Positions 36,064 to 44,697 of a stretch of DNA of 64,000 nt are shown one piece after another. The translations under genes and the position numbers were made by a program. The DNA lies in the NCBI RefSeq assembly GCF_028767125.1, contig NZ_JAKCWP010000010.1, positions 62,001 to 126,000 on the forward strand. The letters run 5' to 3'. Source of the stretch: Chelativorans sp. YIM 93263 (GTDB lineage: Bacteria; Pseudomonadota; Alphaproteobacteria; Rhizobiales; Rhizobiaceae). The notes below the pieces were generated by a model, which worked only from the letters and a program-made list of their open reading frames with translations, was not told the origin of the DNA and ran no database searches. Every line of letters begins with the position of its first letter. Position 1 is the stretch's first letter.

Positions 36064-37248
36064 TCACGAAAACCAATCTTCGATGAAACGCAAATAGATT
36101 TGCGTCAGTGTTTCAAGGTCGGCCAGCGCGACACGTTCATCTATCATGTGCATGGTCTGTCCGGTCAGGCCAAATTCAACCACAGCACAATAATCTTTTA
36201 TGAATCGCGCATCGGATGTGCCGCCGGATGTGGAAAGCTGCGGTGTTCGTCCTGTGACCGCCCGCACGGAAGCGGAGAGCGTCTTCGTCAGCTTTTCATC
36301 ATGGGTCAGGAAGACGGGGCTCGGGCGCTCGCGCCATCCCAGAGTAAAGCTGAGCGGCACCATGCGGCCAAGCGCTTTCTCGTGAGCTTCGGCCGCCCGC
36401 TCGAGCCGGCTCATGATCTCCGATTTCAGCGTATCAGCACTCCAAGTTTCGTTGAAACGAACATTGAAGCTCCCCCTCGCCTGCGCGGGAATGACGTTCG
36501 TGGCCGGGTTTCCCACGTCCACAGTCGTGATCTCCAGATTTGTCGGCTGGAAGTGTTTCGTCCCGTCGTCGAAGGGCGGCATGAGCGCCTGGAACAGTGC
36601 GAGGAGGCCGGGCACGGGATTGTCGGCCAGATGCGGATAGGCGACATGGCCTTGCCGCCCCGTCACCGTGATCGTGCCCGACAGTGAACCGCGCCTGCCG
36701 ATCTTGATCATGTCGCCGAGCCGCTCCGGGTTCGTCGGCTCGCCGACGATTGCCGCGTCCCACCGCTCGCCGTTCGCCGCCGCCCATTCGAGCAGCTTCA
36801 CCGTACCGTTGATGGCCGGACCTTCCTCATCTCCCGCTATCAGAAAGGAGACGGAGCCCTCCGGCGCACCGTGCTTTTCCTTATAGCGGGCAAGTGCTGC
36901 GACGAAGCAGGCAATGCCCCCCTTCATGTCCACCGCGCCGCGCCCGAACATTTCGCCATCCGCGATCTCGGCGGCAAAGGGCGGGTGGGTCCAGGCGCTC
37001 TCGTCACCCGGCGGCACCACGTCCGTATGGCCGGCGAACATCAGGTGCGGCCCCTTGGCACCCAGGCGCGCATAGAGATTTTCGATATCCGCCGTGCCAT
37101 CTTCCCTGAAAACGGGCCGTTCCACACTCGCACCGAGAGGCTCCAGCATGGCCTGAAGCGCGCCGAGGGCACCACCCTCCGACGGCGTCACGGAAGGACA
37201 CCGGATGAGTGCAGCAAGATTGTCAGCGGGGTTCGTCAACAACGTCAT
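36064..37248 (-). CDS. dapE: Succinyl-diaminopimelate desuccinylase
   Basis: 394 residues from ATG 37248 ([15 protein letters not shown]); an ATG 12 codons upstream (37284) is also open, and neither has a strong ribosome site. An M20 metallopeptidase with two zinc ions: [24 protein letters not shown] and [12 protein letters not shown] hold the His, Asp and Glu ligands and the general base; the dimerisation domain includes [18 protein letters not shown]. It removes succinate to give LL-diaminopimelate for lysine and peptidoglycan. Gene order dapD-DUF805-dapE-membrane protein on one strand suggests a single operon. Confidence 0.96.
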   Translation of the reverse strand: MTLLTNPADNLAALIRCPSVTPSEGGALGALQAMLEPLGASVERPVFREDGTADIENLYARLGAKGPHLMFAGHTDVVPPGDESAWTHPPFAAEIADGEMFGRGAVDMKGGIACFVAALARYKEKHGAPEGSVSFLIAGDEEGPAINGTVKLLEWAAANGERWDAAIVGEPTNPERLGDMIKIGRRGSLSGTITVTGRQGHVAYPHLADNPVPGLLALFQALMPPFDDGTKHFQPTNLEITTVDVGNPATNVIPAQARGSFNVRFNETWSADTLKSEIMSRLERAAEAHEKALGRMVPLSFTLGWRERPSPVFLTHDEKLTKTLSASVRAVTGRTPQLSTSGGTSDARFIKDYCAVVEFGLTGQTMHMIDERVALADLETLTQIYLRFIEDWFS

Positions 37249-37286
37249 GGCGAAAGGGATAGAGGAACAACGCAGAACTGTCATGT

Positions 37287-37655
37287 TTACTGCGGCTCGT
37301 TGGTCACCTTACCATATTCATTTGTGTCTTCATCGCCCGGATAAAGACAAAGCGCCACGAAGACCAGGATCGAGATGACCGGGATGAAAAGCGAGGCGGC
37401 AAAGATCCCCGGCCTGCCAAAATCGTGGAACCGCTTCACCCCCAGTGCGAGCTGCGACCAGATGGCGATAACGGCTGACACGAGAAAAAAGAGTGCCCAG
37501 CCGGATTCCGTATCCGCACCTTCCGGAAGCAGCGACAATCGGTAAAATGCGAACAGCGGAAACAGGCCGGCAAAGATGTTTCCAAGGAAGTAGACCGAGC
37601 GGCTGATCCGACCCGAAAGGCCGAAAAAGAGCCACATGAACGCCTTTTTATCCAA
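37287..37655 (-). CDS. DUF805 family membrane protein
   Basis: 122 residues with four hydrophobic segments. The N-terminus [18 protein letters not shown] is the DUF805 signature (GRIxRxxYW-like), and the later [16 protein letters not shown] is the second conserved block. Function unknown; members are widespread small inner-membrane proteins. It lies between dapD (23 bp upstream) and dapE (38 bp downstream) on the same strand. The C-terminal tail [17 protein letters not shown] is polar. An alternative start is Met8. Confidence 0.85.
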   Translation of the reverse strand: MDKKAFMWLFFGLSGRISRSVYFLGNIFAGLFPLFAFYRLSLLPEGADTESGWALFFLVSAVIAIWSQLALGVKRFHDFGRPGIFAASLFIPVISILVFVALCLYPGDEDTNEYGKVTNEPQ

Positions 37656-37678
37656 CCTTACGCCTCATCGCTTCCCGC

Positions 37679-38533
37679 TCAGTCACGGAGCAACTCGTTG
37701 ACCGAGGTTTTCGCGCGGGTCTTTTCGTCCACGCGCTTGACGATTACCGCGCAATAGAGGTTCGGGCCAGGCTCTCCATTGCCCATCGGTTTGCCGGGCA
37801 TGGTACCGGCCACCACCACCGAGTAGGGCGGCACTTCGCCATAGAAGATTTCGCCGGTTTCGCGGTCCACGATCTTGGTCGACTTGCCGATATAGACCCC
37901 CATACCGAGGACGGAGCCCTCACGCACGATGCAGCCCTCGACCACCTCGGAGCGCGCGCCCACGAAGCAGTGGTCCTCGATGATCGTCGGGTTCGCCTGC
38001 ATCGGTTCCAGAACGCCGCCGATGCCGACACCGCCGGACAGATGGACGTTTTCGCCGATCTGCGCGCAGGAACCGACCGTCGCCCACGTGTCCACCATGG
38101 CCCCCCGCCCAACATAGGCACCGAGATTGACGAAGGACGGCATCAGCACCACGCCCGGCGCCACGAAGGCCGAGCGGCGCACCACGCAATTCGGCACGGC
38201 ACGGAATCCGGCCTTCTCGAACTCGTTGGCACTCCAGCCGTCGAACTTGGAGGGCACCTTGTCCCACCATGTTGCCCCGCCGGGCCCACCGTCGATGACC
38301 TGCATTGGATTGAGCCGGAAGGATAGAAGCACCGCCTTCTTCAGCCATTGGTTCACGTGCCAATCGCCGTTGTCCTGTCGCTCGGCCACGCGCGCAGTGC
38401 CGCTATCGAGCAATTCCAGCGCCGCCTCGACCGCATCGCGAATCTCGCCGCGCGTTTCGGCCGAAACGGAGTCGCGCTCCTCAAAGGCGTTTTCGATGGT
38501 CTGTTCCAATGCGACGACGTCGGGGGTTTTCAT
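37679..38533 (-). CDS. dapD: 2,3,4,5-tetrahydropyridine-2,6-dicarboxylate N-succinyltransferase
   Basis: 284 residues, normal for DapD. N-terminal helical domain, then a left-handed beta-helix built of hexapeptide repeats ([55 protein letters not shown]), ending with the [16 protein letters not shown] loop. It succinylates tetrahydrodipicolinate in the DAP/lysine pathway; DapE, encoded downstream, works two steps later. It is the first gene of the minus-strand run and divergent from the LOG-family gene with 154 bp between. Confidence 0.97.
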   Translation of the reverse strand: MKTPDVVALEQTIENAFEERDSVSAETRGEIRDAVEAALELLDSGTARVAERQDNGDWHVNQWLKKAVLLSFRLNPMQVIDGGPGGATWWDKVPSKFDGWSANEFEKAGFRAVPNCVVRRSAFVAPGVVLMPSFVNLGAYVGRGAMVDTWATVGSCAQIGENVHLSGGVGIGGVLEPMQANPTIIEDHCFVGARSEVVEGCIVREGSVLGMGVYIGKSTKIVDRETGEIFYGEVPPYSVVVAGTMPGKPMGNGEPGPNLYCAVIVKRVDEKTRAKTSVNELLRD

Positions 38534-38687
38534 CTGAAAGTGGCCTCCGCTACACGAGCTGTTAAAGGGCTGCTACATAAGGTTAAGAGCAAGTCGGGTG
38601 ACACGCGGCGCGGACCGTATGCCAAGCGCCGATAGGGGTCAATCGCGCTTGCATCTCGCAATGCGCAAACAGAATGGGACGGACATC

Positions 38688-39527
38688 ATGAATCCCAAGG
38701 ATAGCAACGGCTGGACGCCATTGCCGCATTCGGACGAGGATTTGAAGCGTGCACGCAGCGTGCCCGATACGCCGCAAACGCGCGCCGAAACTTATCGGCT
38801 GGCCTGGGACGACGAAGATTTCATGACGCGGCGCGAACTCAGGCCCGTGCGCCTGCAGCTCGAGCTGCTCAAGCCCGAGATGGCACTGGCCGAACGCGGC
38901 ATCCGCTCCACGGTCATCCTCTTTGGCGGCGCGCGCATCCCGGAGCCCGGCGGCAATGCCTGGGCGGCCAAAAACGAGGTGCAGAAGAAGAATCTGGAGG
39001 CCAACAGCCGGTATTACGAGGAAGCCCGCAAATTCGCGCGTTTCTGCTCCGAGCAGTCGGCCCAATCCTATTACCGCGAGTATGTGGTGGTCACCGGCGG
39101 CGGCCCCGGCGTCATGGAAGCCGGCAACCGGGGCGCGGTGGAGGTCGGCGCGCCGACCATCGGCCTCAACATCGTGCTTCCGCACGAGCAGGCGCCGAAC
39201 GCCTACGTCACGCCGGATCTGTGCTTCAACTTCCACTACTTCGCCATTCGCAAGATGCATTTCATGATGCGGGCGAAGGCTGTGGCCGTTTTTCCCGGCG
39301 GCTTCGGCACGATGGACGAGTTGTTCGAGGCTTTGACCCTCATCCAGACCGGCCGCATGGAGCGCGTGCCGGTCGTCCTGTTCGGAAAGGAGTTCTGGAG
39401 CCGCGCCATCGATCTCGCCTTTCTTGCCGAGCAGGGCACGATTTCGCCCGGCGACGAAGAACTCATCACCTTCGTCGAAACGGCCGACGAGGCATGGGCA
39501 CGTATCGCGGAGTTCTACGAGCTTTAG
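38688..39527 (+). CDS. LOG-family (TIGR00730) nucleotide phosphoribohydrolase
   Basis: 279 residues from ATG 38688; earlier in-frame ATGs at 38661 and 38619 are possible. A Rossmann-like core carries VVTGGGPGVMEAGNRGA (the PGxMEA motif) and FPGGFGTMDELFEALT (the PGGxGTxxE motif), the catalytic/ribose-binding signature of LONELY GUY proteins, which release cytokinin bases from nucleoside 5'-monophosphates. Many bacterial members are general AMP/purine nucleotide hydrolases, so cytokinin production is possible but not shown. No isopentenyl transferase is adjacent. The N-terminal ~80 residues are an extension compared with minimal LOG proteins of about 200 residues. Confidence 0.88.
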   Translation: MNPKDSNGWTPLPHSDEDLKRARSVPDTPQTRAETYRLAWDDEDFMTRRELRPVRLQLELLKPEMALAERGIRSTVILFGGARIPEPGGNAWAAKNEVQKKNLEANSRYYEEARKFARFCSEQSAQSYYREYVVVTGGGPGVMEAGNRGAVEVGAPTIGLNIVLPHEQAPNAYVTPDLCFNFHYFAIRKMHFMMRAKAVAVFPGGFGTMDELFEALTLIQTGRMERVPVVLFGKEFWSRAIDLAFLAEQGTISPGDEELITFVETADEAWARIAEFYEL

Positions 39528-39622
39528 CCGCGCTCGCATGTCGCACGGTTTGCGGCTGGCGCAGGCGTCGCGGCTCGTCTACTGAGGAGACGTCATACGC
39601 AGCTGCGGAGAAAGGGTATCTC

Positions 39623-40105
39623 ATGCGTGAGTGGATCCTGGCGACCTTAACGGTTCTCTTTTTCGTCGGCGCGCCTCTTTCGGCGCTTTCCGGCGAGGCC
39701 GGTTCCGGCAGTCTTCACATATCGGATCCTTGGGCACGCGCGATGCTTCCCGGGCAACCGACGGGCGGAGCCTACATGACGATCCGCAACGATGGCGAGG
39801 AAGCTGATAGGCTCATCTCCGTCTCCTCTCCCGCGGCGGGCAAAGTCGAAATTCACACCATGACTATGCAGGACGACGTCATGATCATGCGGCCGCTCGA
39901 AGATGGTCTCGAAATTCCCGCCGGTGAAAGTGTCGCGCTTGAACCCGGCGGCTTTCACCTGATGTTCATGCAGGTGGAAGAACCGTTCGCCGAAGGCGAA
40001 ACGGTGCCCGTCACGCTGGAGTTCGAGAAGGCAGGCGCGGTCTCGCTCGACCTGCCCGTCCTGCCTGCCAGCACCGGGCGAGGCATGGACGCGCACGAGC
40101 ACTAG
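39623..40105 (+). CDS. Periplasmic copper chaperone PCu(A)C
   Basis: 160 residues from ATG 39623; the frame is open far upstream across the LOG gene but only this start gives a signal peptide. Residues about 1-24 (WILATLTVLFFVGAPLSALS) are the signal, followed by the mature domain beginning LHISDPWARAMLPGQPTGGAYM. The copper site His/Met set is seen in KVEIHTMTMQDDVMIMRPL and GGFHLMFMQVEEP. Such proteins deliver Cu(I) to the CuA site of cytochrome c oxidase. No cox or senC gene is adjacent. Downstream is a small basic/acidic hypothetical protein. Confidence 0.9.
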   Translation: MREWILATLTVLFFVGAPLSALSGEAGSGSLHISDPWARAMLPGQPTGGAYMTIRNDGEEADRLISVSSPAAGKVEIHTMTMQDDVMIMRPLEDGLEIPAGESVALEPGGFHLMFMQVEEPFAEGETVPVTLEFEKAGAVSLDLPVLPASTGRGMDAHEH

Positions 40106-40187
40106 CCGGGGACCGAAAAGCGCGCCTCTGCACTGGAACGCTTGCGCCTTTACGGGCGTTTTCATGGGCAAAGAACAGGAGATACCG

Positions 40188-40421
40188 ATGCCCAGAAGCG
40201 CACCCGAAGACGACATGATGGACGAGCAGCAGGCGAAGGATCTTGGTCACGCGACCAAATCGCAGCCTCGAAAGGCCAAGGACGCGGAGAAGGAAACCTC
40301 CGAAGCTCACATCGAGAGTAATACGCGCGCCAATCGCGGTCTCGGCGAGCTGATCCCGCCTGATCGGGAGAGCGAAACGGAATCTGCGATCAAGCGCGCC
40401 GCCTATCCTAAAAAACGGTGA
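40188..40421 (+). CDS. Small hydrophilic protein of unknown function
   Basis: 77 residues from ATG 40188, chosen because AGGAG lies 6 nt upstream; an earlier ATG at 40164 has none. Strongly charged and without hydrophobic segments: DDMMDEQQAKDLGHATKSQP, KDAEKETSEAHIESNTRANR, then GLGELIPPDRESE. It looks intrinsically disordered. No family recognised. Convergent with the pyrimidine 5'-nucleotidase gene, 3 bp apart. The good ribosome site and compact spacing support a real gene. Confidence 0.65.
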   Translation: MPRSAPEDDMMDEQQAKDLGHATKSQPRKAKDAEKETSEAHIESNTRANRGLGELIPPDRESETESAIKRAAYPKKR

Positions 40422-40424
40422 CAT

Positions 40425-41123
40425 TCAGCCTGAAACGGCCTGGAGAAAGCCTGTCAGGTCGTCGGTGACGTAGTCGACCTCGTCGTCCTTCTCCGGGTCA
40501 CGCTCCCAGATTTCGGAGTAAGTCGGCTCGAAATTGCGCGGCACGATGAGCACGGTCCTCATTCCGAGCTGCTTCGGCACGCGCAGATTCCGCGCCAGAT
40601 CCTCAAACATGGCGGCATTTGAACCCACCACCCGGTGCAGGTCTAGAAACATGTCATAGGTCTCTTTAGCGGGTTTGGGCTGCAGGCCGGCGGCGACGAT
40701 ATCGAAAATATCCTCGAAATGATCGAGCACGCCGAGTTGCCGAGCCGCGCGCTCGGCATGGTCGCGATTACCGTTGGTGAAGATGAACTTGCGGCCGGGC
40801 AGAGCACGGATGGCCTCACCCATGGCAGGGTTGGGCTCCAGCCAGGAATAGTCGATGTCATGGACCTTCTCGAGAAAATCGTCCGGATCGACCCGATACT
40901 TCTCCATCAGGCCTTTGAGCGTGGTTCCGTATTCCCGGTAGAGTTCCTTCTGCAGTTTACGCGCTTCCTCGCGCGGCAGGTTGAGGAGCTCCGACACATA
41001 GGCGGTCATCTTCACGTCTATCTGTGAAAACAGATTGCTGTGATGAGGGTAAAGCGTGTTGTCGAGGTCGAAGACCCAATCGCGGATATTGGCGAAATCA
41101 GTCGGGTTGGGATGGTCTGTCAT
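40425..41123 (-). CDS. Pyrimidine 5'-nucleotidase-type HAD hydrolase
   Basis: 232 residues from ATG 41123 (MTDHPNPTDFANIRDW); the 60 codons further upstream that are open are hydrophobic and unlike the family. HAD motif I is WVFDLDNTLYPHHSNLF (residues about 14-30), motif II KFIFTNGNRDHAERA, and the late acidic residues lie in NAAMFEDLARNL. It belongs to the TIGR01993/SDT1-like group of phosphatases acting on nucleoside monophosphates such as UMP or CMP. In Rhizobiales this gene is commonly found next to dapD and argB, both of which are nearby here. Confidence 0.86.
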   Translation of the reverse strand: MTDHPNPTDFANIRDWVFDLDNTLYPHHSNLFSQIDVKMTAYVSELLNLPREEARKLQKELYREYGTTLKGLMEKYRVDPDDFLEKVHDIDYSWLEPNPAMGEAIRALPGRKFIFTNGNRDHAERAARQLGVLDHFEDIFDIVAAGLQPKPAKETYDMFLDLHRVVGSNAAMFEDLARNLRVPKQLGMRTVLIVPRNFEPTYSEIWERDPEKDDEVDYVTDDLTGFLQAVSG

Positions 41124-41224
41124 GGGGCCTTGTGCCAGTTTTTGGCTGCTTGTTTCAAACTTTATGTAAGCAGGAAAGGAAAGAGAAAACCGGTTCTGCC
41201 ATAGGAGTTTTAAGAGGAGAATCC

Positions 41225-41986
41225 ATGAAGAAAAGTATAGTGCATGCCGGAATGGTAACCTTTTTTGCCGCCGTGCTGTCCCTAGGGGCTTTCTGGCTTG
41301 CACTAACCATAATGGGCAGTTCCATGGACACGTTCACAATCATCATGTTCATCCTCGTGCCCCTTCTTGTGGCATTTCCGGTCAGTGCCTACAATCACCG
41401 GCAGAAACGAAAGATCGCAAAAGCCCACGAGGCTCTCACGGCCGCCCACAAAGAACTTGCGGCAATGCATAGGCGGTTGGCCGAGAAAGCGCGGCATGAC
41501 GACATGACCGGCCTTCTCAATCGCGCCGCCTTCATAGACGCGGTCGAGGAGAAATGCGCGCAGGATTCGCCGGGTGCGTTCCTCCTCGTGGACGCTGACA
41601 ATTTCAAGAAGATCAACGACATGTTCGGCCATCTCACCGGCGACGAAGCACTGCGCAAGATCGCGCGGGGACTGGAGATGGCCCTGCGCAAGGACGATCT
41701 AAAGGGGCGGCTGGGCGGCGAGGAATTCGGCGTCTTCATCAGCGGGGCAACGCTTGAGCAGGCCTCGGCCATCGCCGAGCGTACACGCCATGCCGTGGAG
41801 ATGATCCGGTTCGTGCCGGGCGATCACGGGTCAGCGCGACTCACCGTCAGCATCGGCGTGGCCGTCGCGAAAAAAGGCGCTGAGTTCTGCGAACTGATGG
41901 ACGAAGCGGACAAGCGACTCTATGAGGCCAAGAGCCGGGGCCGTAATCTCGTGGTCATGCCGGCGAGCGGATCTGTCGCGGCCTGA
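41225..41986 (+). CDS. Diguanylate cyclase with two membrane helices
   Basis: 253 residues from ATG 41225 with AGAGGAGA upstream. Two N-terminal membrane helices (VTFFAAVLSLGAFWLALTI and FTIIMFILVPLLVAFPVS) are followed by a short coiled coil (about residues 60-85) and a GGDEF domain from about residue 90. It has DDMTGLLNRAAFIDAV, DNFKKINDMFGHLTGDEA and the intact active loop RLGGEEFGVF. The RxxD inhibitory site (RKDD) is five residues before GGEEF. No EAL. A second such cyclase is encoded at 9.8-11 kb but the membrane parts differ. Signal input is unknown. Confidence 0.92.
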   Translation: MKKSIVHAGMVTFFAAVLSLGAFWLALTIMGSSMDTFTIIMFILVPLLVAFPVSAYNHRQKRKIAKAHEALTAAHKELAAMHRRLAEKARHDDMTGLLNRAAFIDAVEEKCAQDSPGAFLLVDADNFKKINDMFGHLTGDEALRKIARGLEMALRKDDLKGRLGGEEFGVFISGATLEQASAIAERTRHAVEMIRFVPGDHGSARLTVSIGVAVAKKGAEFCELMDEADKRLYEAKSRGRNLVVMPASGSVAA

Positions 41987-42068
41987 CAAGAGCCCCTCGG
42001 CTTCACGCTTGCGTCTACACCCGTCCGGGAATAAACCTCCGGCGACTTTCCCGTTAGCCGGTTCTTTC

Positions 42069-42971
42069 ATGCCTTTATGGATTCCGATCACGATTGCCGC
42101 GGCCTTTCTGCAGAACCTGCGCTCGGCCACTCAAAAGCACCTGAGGGGCGTGATGGGCACAACCGGCGCCACTTTCGTGCGCTTCGGTTTCGGCCTGCCC
42201 TTCGCGGTTCTGTTCGTGCTGGGGCTCTACTTCCTCGCCGGCATTCCCTTTGCACAGCCGAACGGAACTTTCCTCGCGTGGGTGCTTGTCGGCGGCCTCG
42301 GGCAGATCGGCGCGCAGTTCCTGCTCATCTATCTCTTTTCTTTCCGCAATTTCGCAGTCGGAACGGCTTATTCCCGGACGGAACCCGTGCAGGCCGCCAT
42401 CTTCGGCCTGATCTTCATCGGCGAGCTTGCCGGGCCGGGTGCCTTGATAGCCATTGCCATCACGGTGGTCGGCGTCATGCTGATCTCGGTCGCGCATGTG
42501 CCGATGAACTGGCGTAATCTCTTTGCTTCGCTCGTCAGCCGGAATGCGCTAATCGGCCTCGCCTCCGGCACGCTGTTCGGCGTTTCCGCCGTCGCTTATC
42601 GCGCCGCCTCGCTCTCACTCGGGGGGCCGCATTTCCTCATGCAGAGCGCAACCACGCTGCTCTACACCATCTCCTTCCAGACCGTTCTCATGCTGGGCTG
42701 GATGCTCTGGAAAGACCGCGGCGAGATCGCGCGCATCAGGCTGGCGTGGAAGCCGGCACTGTTCACCGGCCTCGTGGGCGCCACGGCCTCTTTCGGCTGG
42801 TTCACTGCGATGACGCTGCAGCAGGCCGCGCTCGTCAAGGCGCTGGCGCAGATCGAGATGATCTTCACCTTCGCCTCGTCGGTTTACTTCTTTCGCGAAA
42901 AGATCAACCGAACGGAGATTGCCGGCTGTGCTTTGATCGTCGCCGGCATCCTCGTTCTGGTGCTGTTATAG
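42069..42971 (+). CDS. EamA/DMT-family transporter
   Basis: 300 residues from ATG 42069. About ten hydrophobic segments in two EamA repeats (roughly residues 5-140 and 155-298), including VGTAYSRTEPVQAAIFGLIF and ALVKALAQIEMIFTFASSVY near the repeat ends. Small conserved polar positions (Arg/Thr/Glu) match drug/metabolite exporters. Substrate unknown. It follows the diguanylate cyclase by 82 bp on the same strand and is convergent with the CMD gene (2 bp apart). Confidence 0.88.
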   Translation: MPLWIPITIAAAFLQNLRSATQKHLRGVMGTTGATFVRFGFGLPFAVLFVLGLYFLAGIPFAQPNGTFLAWVLVGGLGQIGAQFLLIYLFSFRNFAVGTAYSRTEPVQAAIFGLIFIGELAGPGALIAIAITVVGVMLISVAHVPMNWRNLFASLVSRNALIGLASGTLFGVSAVAYRAASLSLGGPHFLMQSATTLLYTISFQTVLMLGWMLWKDRGEIARIRLAWKPALFTGLVGATASFGWFTAMTLQQAALVKALAQIEMIFTFASSVYFFREKINRTEIAGCALIVAGILVLVLL

Positions 42972-42973
42972 CG

Positions 42974-43402
42974 CTACTGGCCGTCCCAAGCAGACGCTTC
43001 TGCCGATTTCTCCCGTTCGGCGAAGAACTCGAGCGCTGAATTGATGCCGTTGATGGCGGCGGGCCAGCCGCCGTAGGCCGCCATTTGCAGGATGATTTCG
43101 AGGATTTCACGCTCGCTCGCGCCTGCGGCCAGCGTGTGCTCGATATTGACCTTTAGCTGCGGCGCCGTCTGTCCACCCAGCACGGTCAGCGCCGCGACGG
43201 TGGCGAGTTGGCGCGTTCTGAGGTCCAGCCCCTCACGGGCGTAGAGACGGCCATAGGCGGTTTCGATCAGCGTTTCAGAAAAACCGGGTAATGCGCCGTC
43301 GTAACGGTCAGCGAGAATTGCCTCCAGCTCAGGGTTGAGGCTCGCCGTGATGGCGCAGCCCTTTTCGAGCGCCGTGCGCTCCTTGATGGCTTCAGTATTC
43401 AT
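42974..43402 (-). CDS. Carboxymuconolactone decarboxylase-family protein
   Basis: 142 residues from ATG 43402, with AAGGAA upstream; upstream open codons overlap another frame and are not used. AhpD-like/CMD helical fold: YDGALPGFSETLIETAYGRL, RTRQLATVAALTVLGGQTAPQL and HTLAAGASEREILEIILQMA. The CxxC thiol pair of AhpD peroxidase partners is absent, so a decarboxylase-like or unknown role is likelier. It overlaps a 58-codon upstream ORF by 11 bp. A MerR-type promoter in front of both suggests induction by aldehydes, nitrosothiols or metals. No beta-ketoadipate pathway gene is nearby, so true CMD function is doubtful. Confidence 0.87.
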   Translation of the reverse strand: MNTEAIKERTALEKGCAITASLNPELEAILADRYDGALPGFSETLIETAYGRLYAREGLDLRTRQLATVAALTVLGGQTAPQLKVNIEHTLAAGASEREILEIILQMAAYGGWPAAINGINSALEFFAEREKSAEASAWDGQ

Positions 43403-43568
43403 GGGAGTGTTCCTTTCCGCCGTCTTCGGCGCGATAGCGCGCTTGATGGCTCGGGTTCGGGCCGAAGACCGACAAATACGGCATCTTCGCCACGAAGCCG
43501 GTGGCCGCGTCCACATCGCCGGCTTTCAGGGCTGAGAGGAATTTTTCGATGATGATCTGTTGCTGCAT
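43392..43568 (-). CDS. 58-residue ORF, first gene of the MerR-controlled transcript
   Basis: Starts at ATG 43568 with GGAG 8 nt upstream, and the predicted -10 element lies about 30 bp before the ATG, which gives a short leader. The product has IIIEKFLSALKAGDVDAATG, similar to the first helices of SnoaL/NTF2-like proteins, then a short tail ending RYRAEDGGKEHSHEY. It may be a truncated SnoaL-like gene or a real small protein. Its stop overlaps the start of the CMD gene by 11 bp, so it may mainly couple translation. No clear homologue recalled. Confidence 0.55.
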   Translation of the reverse strand: MQQQIIIEKFLSALKAGDVDAATGFVAKMPYLSVFGPNPSHQARYRAEDGGKEHSHEY

Positions 43569-43596
43569 GTGTGCATCTCCATTGTGTGCACACATG

Positions 43597-43627
43597 CATC
43601 TACTTTCTGGAGTGAACTCCAGGTCAA
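43597..43627 (-). promoter_or_regulatory. MerR-type promoter/operator (19-bp spacer with dyad)
   Basis: On the minus strand -35 TTGACC (43622-43627) and -10 TAGATG (43597-43602) are separated by 19 bp. A perfect dyad CTGGAGT-TC-ACTCCAG (43607-43622) lies between them. Elongated spacers with a central dyad are the hallmark of promoters activated by MerR-family proteins, and CTTGACCTGGAGT-type dyads resemble those of NmlR/AdhR-like members. A second palindrome, TGTGTGCACACA (43583-43594), lies near the expected transcription start. No MerR gene is in the window. Confidence 0.75.
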
Positions 43628-43652
43628 GGGAAGCTTTTCCAGCGACGGGCAG

Positions 43653-44546
43653 TTAGGGGACGATCAGTGTGCCCGCGCCATGCTCAGTGAAGAGTTCGAG
43701 CAGAACCGCATGGGGGGTCTTGCCGTCGAGAATGACGACGCCCTGCACGCCATGCTCGATGGCGTTGATACAGGTCTCCACCTTGGGGATCATGCCCCCG
43801 GCAATCGTACCGTCCTTGATGAGCGCGCGGGCTTGGGAAACGGTCAGTTCGTCGATCAACTTGCCATCGCCATCCAGCACGCCAGGCACATCAGTCAGGA
43901 AAAGCAGGCGCTCAGACTCTACCGCGCCGGCGATCGCGCCTGCAAAGGTGTCGGCATTGATGTTGTAGGTGTGCCCATCCCGGCCGGGCGCCACCGGAGC
44001 GATGACGGGGATCATCTCGGAATGAGCGAGCAGGTCGAGCAGCGTACGGTCGACCTGCACCGGCTCACCCACGAAGCCGAGATCGATCACGCGCTCGATA
44101 TTGGAATCGGGATCCATCACGGTCTTCCGCGCCTTCTCGGCAAAGACCATATTGCCGTCCTTACCGCAAAGCCCAATGGCCCATTCGCCCTCGGCATTGA
44201 TCAGCGCCACGATCTGCTTGTTGATGGAGCCGGCCAGCACCATCTCGACGATCTCGACCGTGTCCCGGTCGGTCACGCGCAGTCCGTTTTCGAACTTCGA
44301 TTCAATGCCGAGATTCTTGAGCATGTTGCCGATCTGCGGACCGCCGCCATGCACCACAATCGGGTTCACGCCGGACTGCTTGAGCAGCGCGATATCGCGG
44401 GCGAAGGCGCGGCCGAGCGTTTCGCTGGCCATTGCATGGCCGCCATATTTCACCACGACCGTCTTGTTTTCGTAGCGCTGCATGTATGGCAGCGCCGCCG
44501 AGAGCACGCGTGCTTGCGTCTCGGCGGTTTCTGCGGTGTCCGTCAT
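43653..44546 (-). CDS. argB: Acetylglutamate kinase
   Basis: 297 residues from ATG 44546 ([15 protein letters not shown]). Amino-acid-kinase fold: [13 protein letters not shown] (ATP phosphate loop), [16 protein letters not shown] (acetylglutamate/phosphate site) and [20 protein letters not shown]; the late EHGAGTLIV is the family ending. Second step of arginine synthesis. The N-terminal extension of about 25 residues is typical of arginine-inhibited, hexameric forms. In relatives argB follows engB; here msrB and a LysE gene lie between them. It lies 25 bp downstream of the MerR-type promoter, which points the same way but begins past the argB stop, so it does not drive argB. Confidence 0.95.
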   Translation of the reverse strand: MTDTAETAETQARVLSAALPYMQRYENKTVVVKYGGHAMASETLGRAFARDIALLKQSGVNPIVVHGGGPQIGNMLKNLGIESKFENGLRVTDRDTVEIVEMVLAGSINKQIVALINAEGEWAIGLCGKDGNMVFAEKARKTVMDPDSNIERVIDLGFVGEPVQVDRTLLDLLAHSEMIPVIAPVAPGRDGHTYNINADTFAGAIAGAVESERLLFLTDVPGVLDGDGKLIDELTVSQARALIKDGTIAGGMIPKVETCINAIEHGVQGVVILDGKTPHAVLLELFTEHGAGTLIVP

Positions 44547-44697
44547 TCTCAATGCCCCGGCTGATCGACTGCCCGTTTCTATCGCATTCCTCGCGATGCG
44601 CAAATCCTCGGGCGCGAGTTCTCCTCACGCAATCACGCGGCATTGATTTGCCGGTGAGGCGGCGAGGCCCTATCCTTCTGGCAAATGGAGGATTTAA

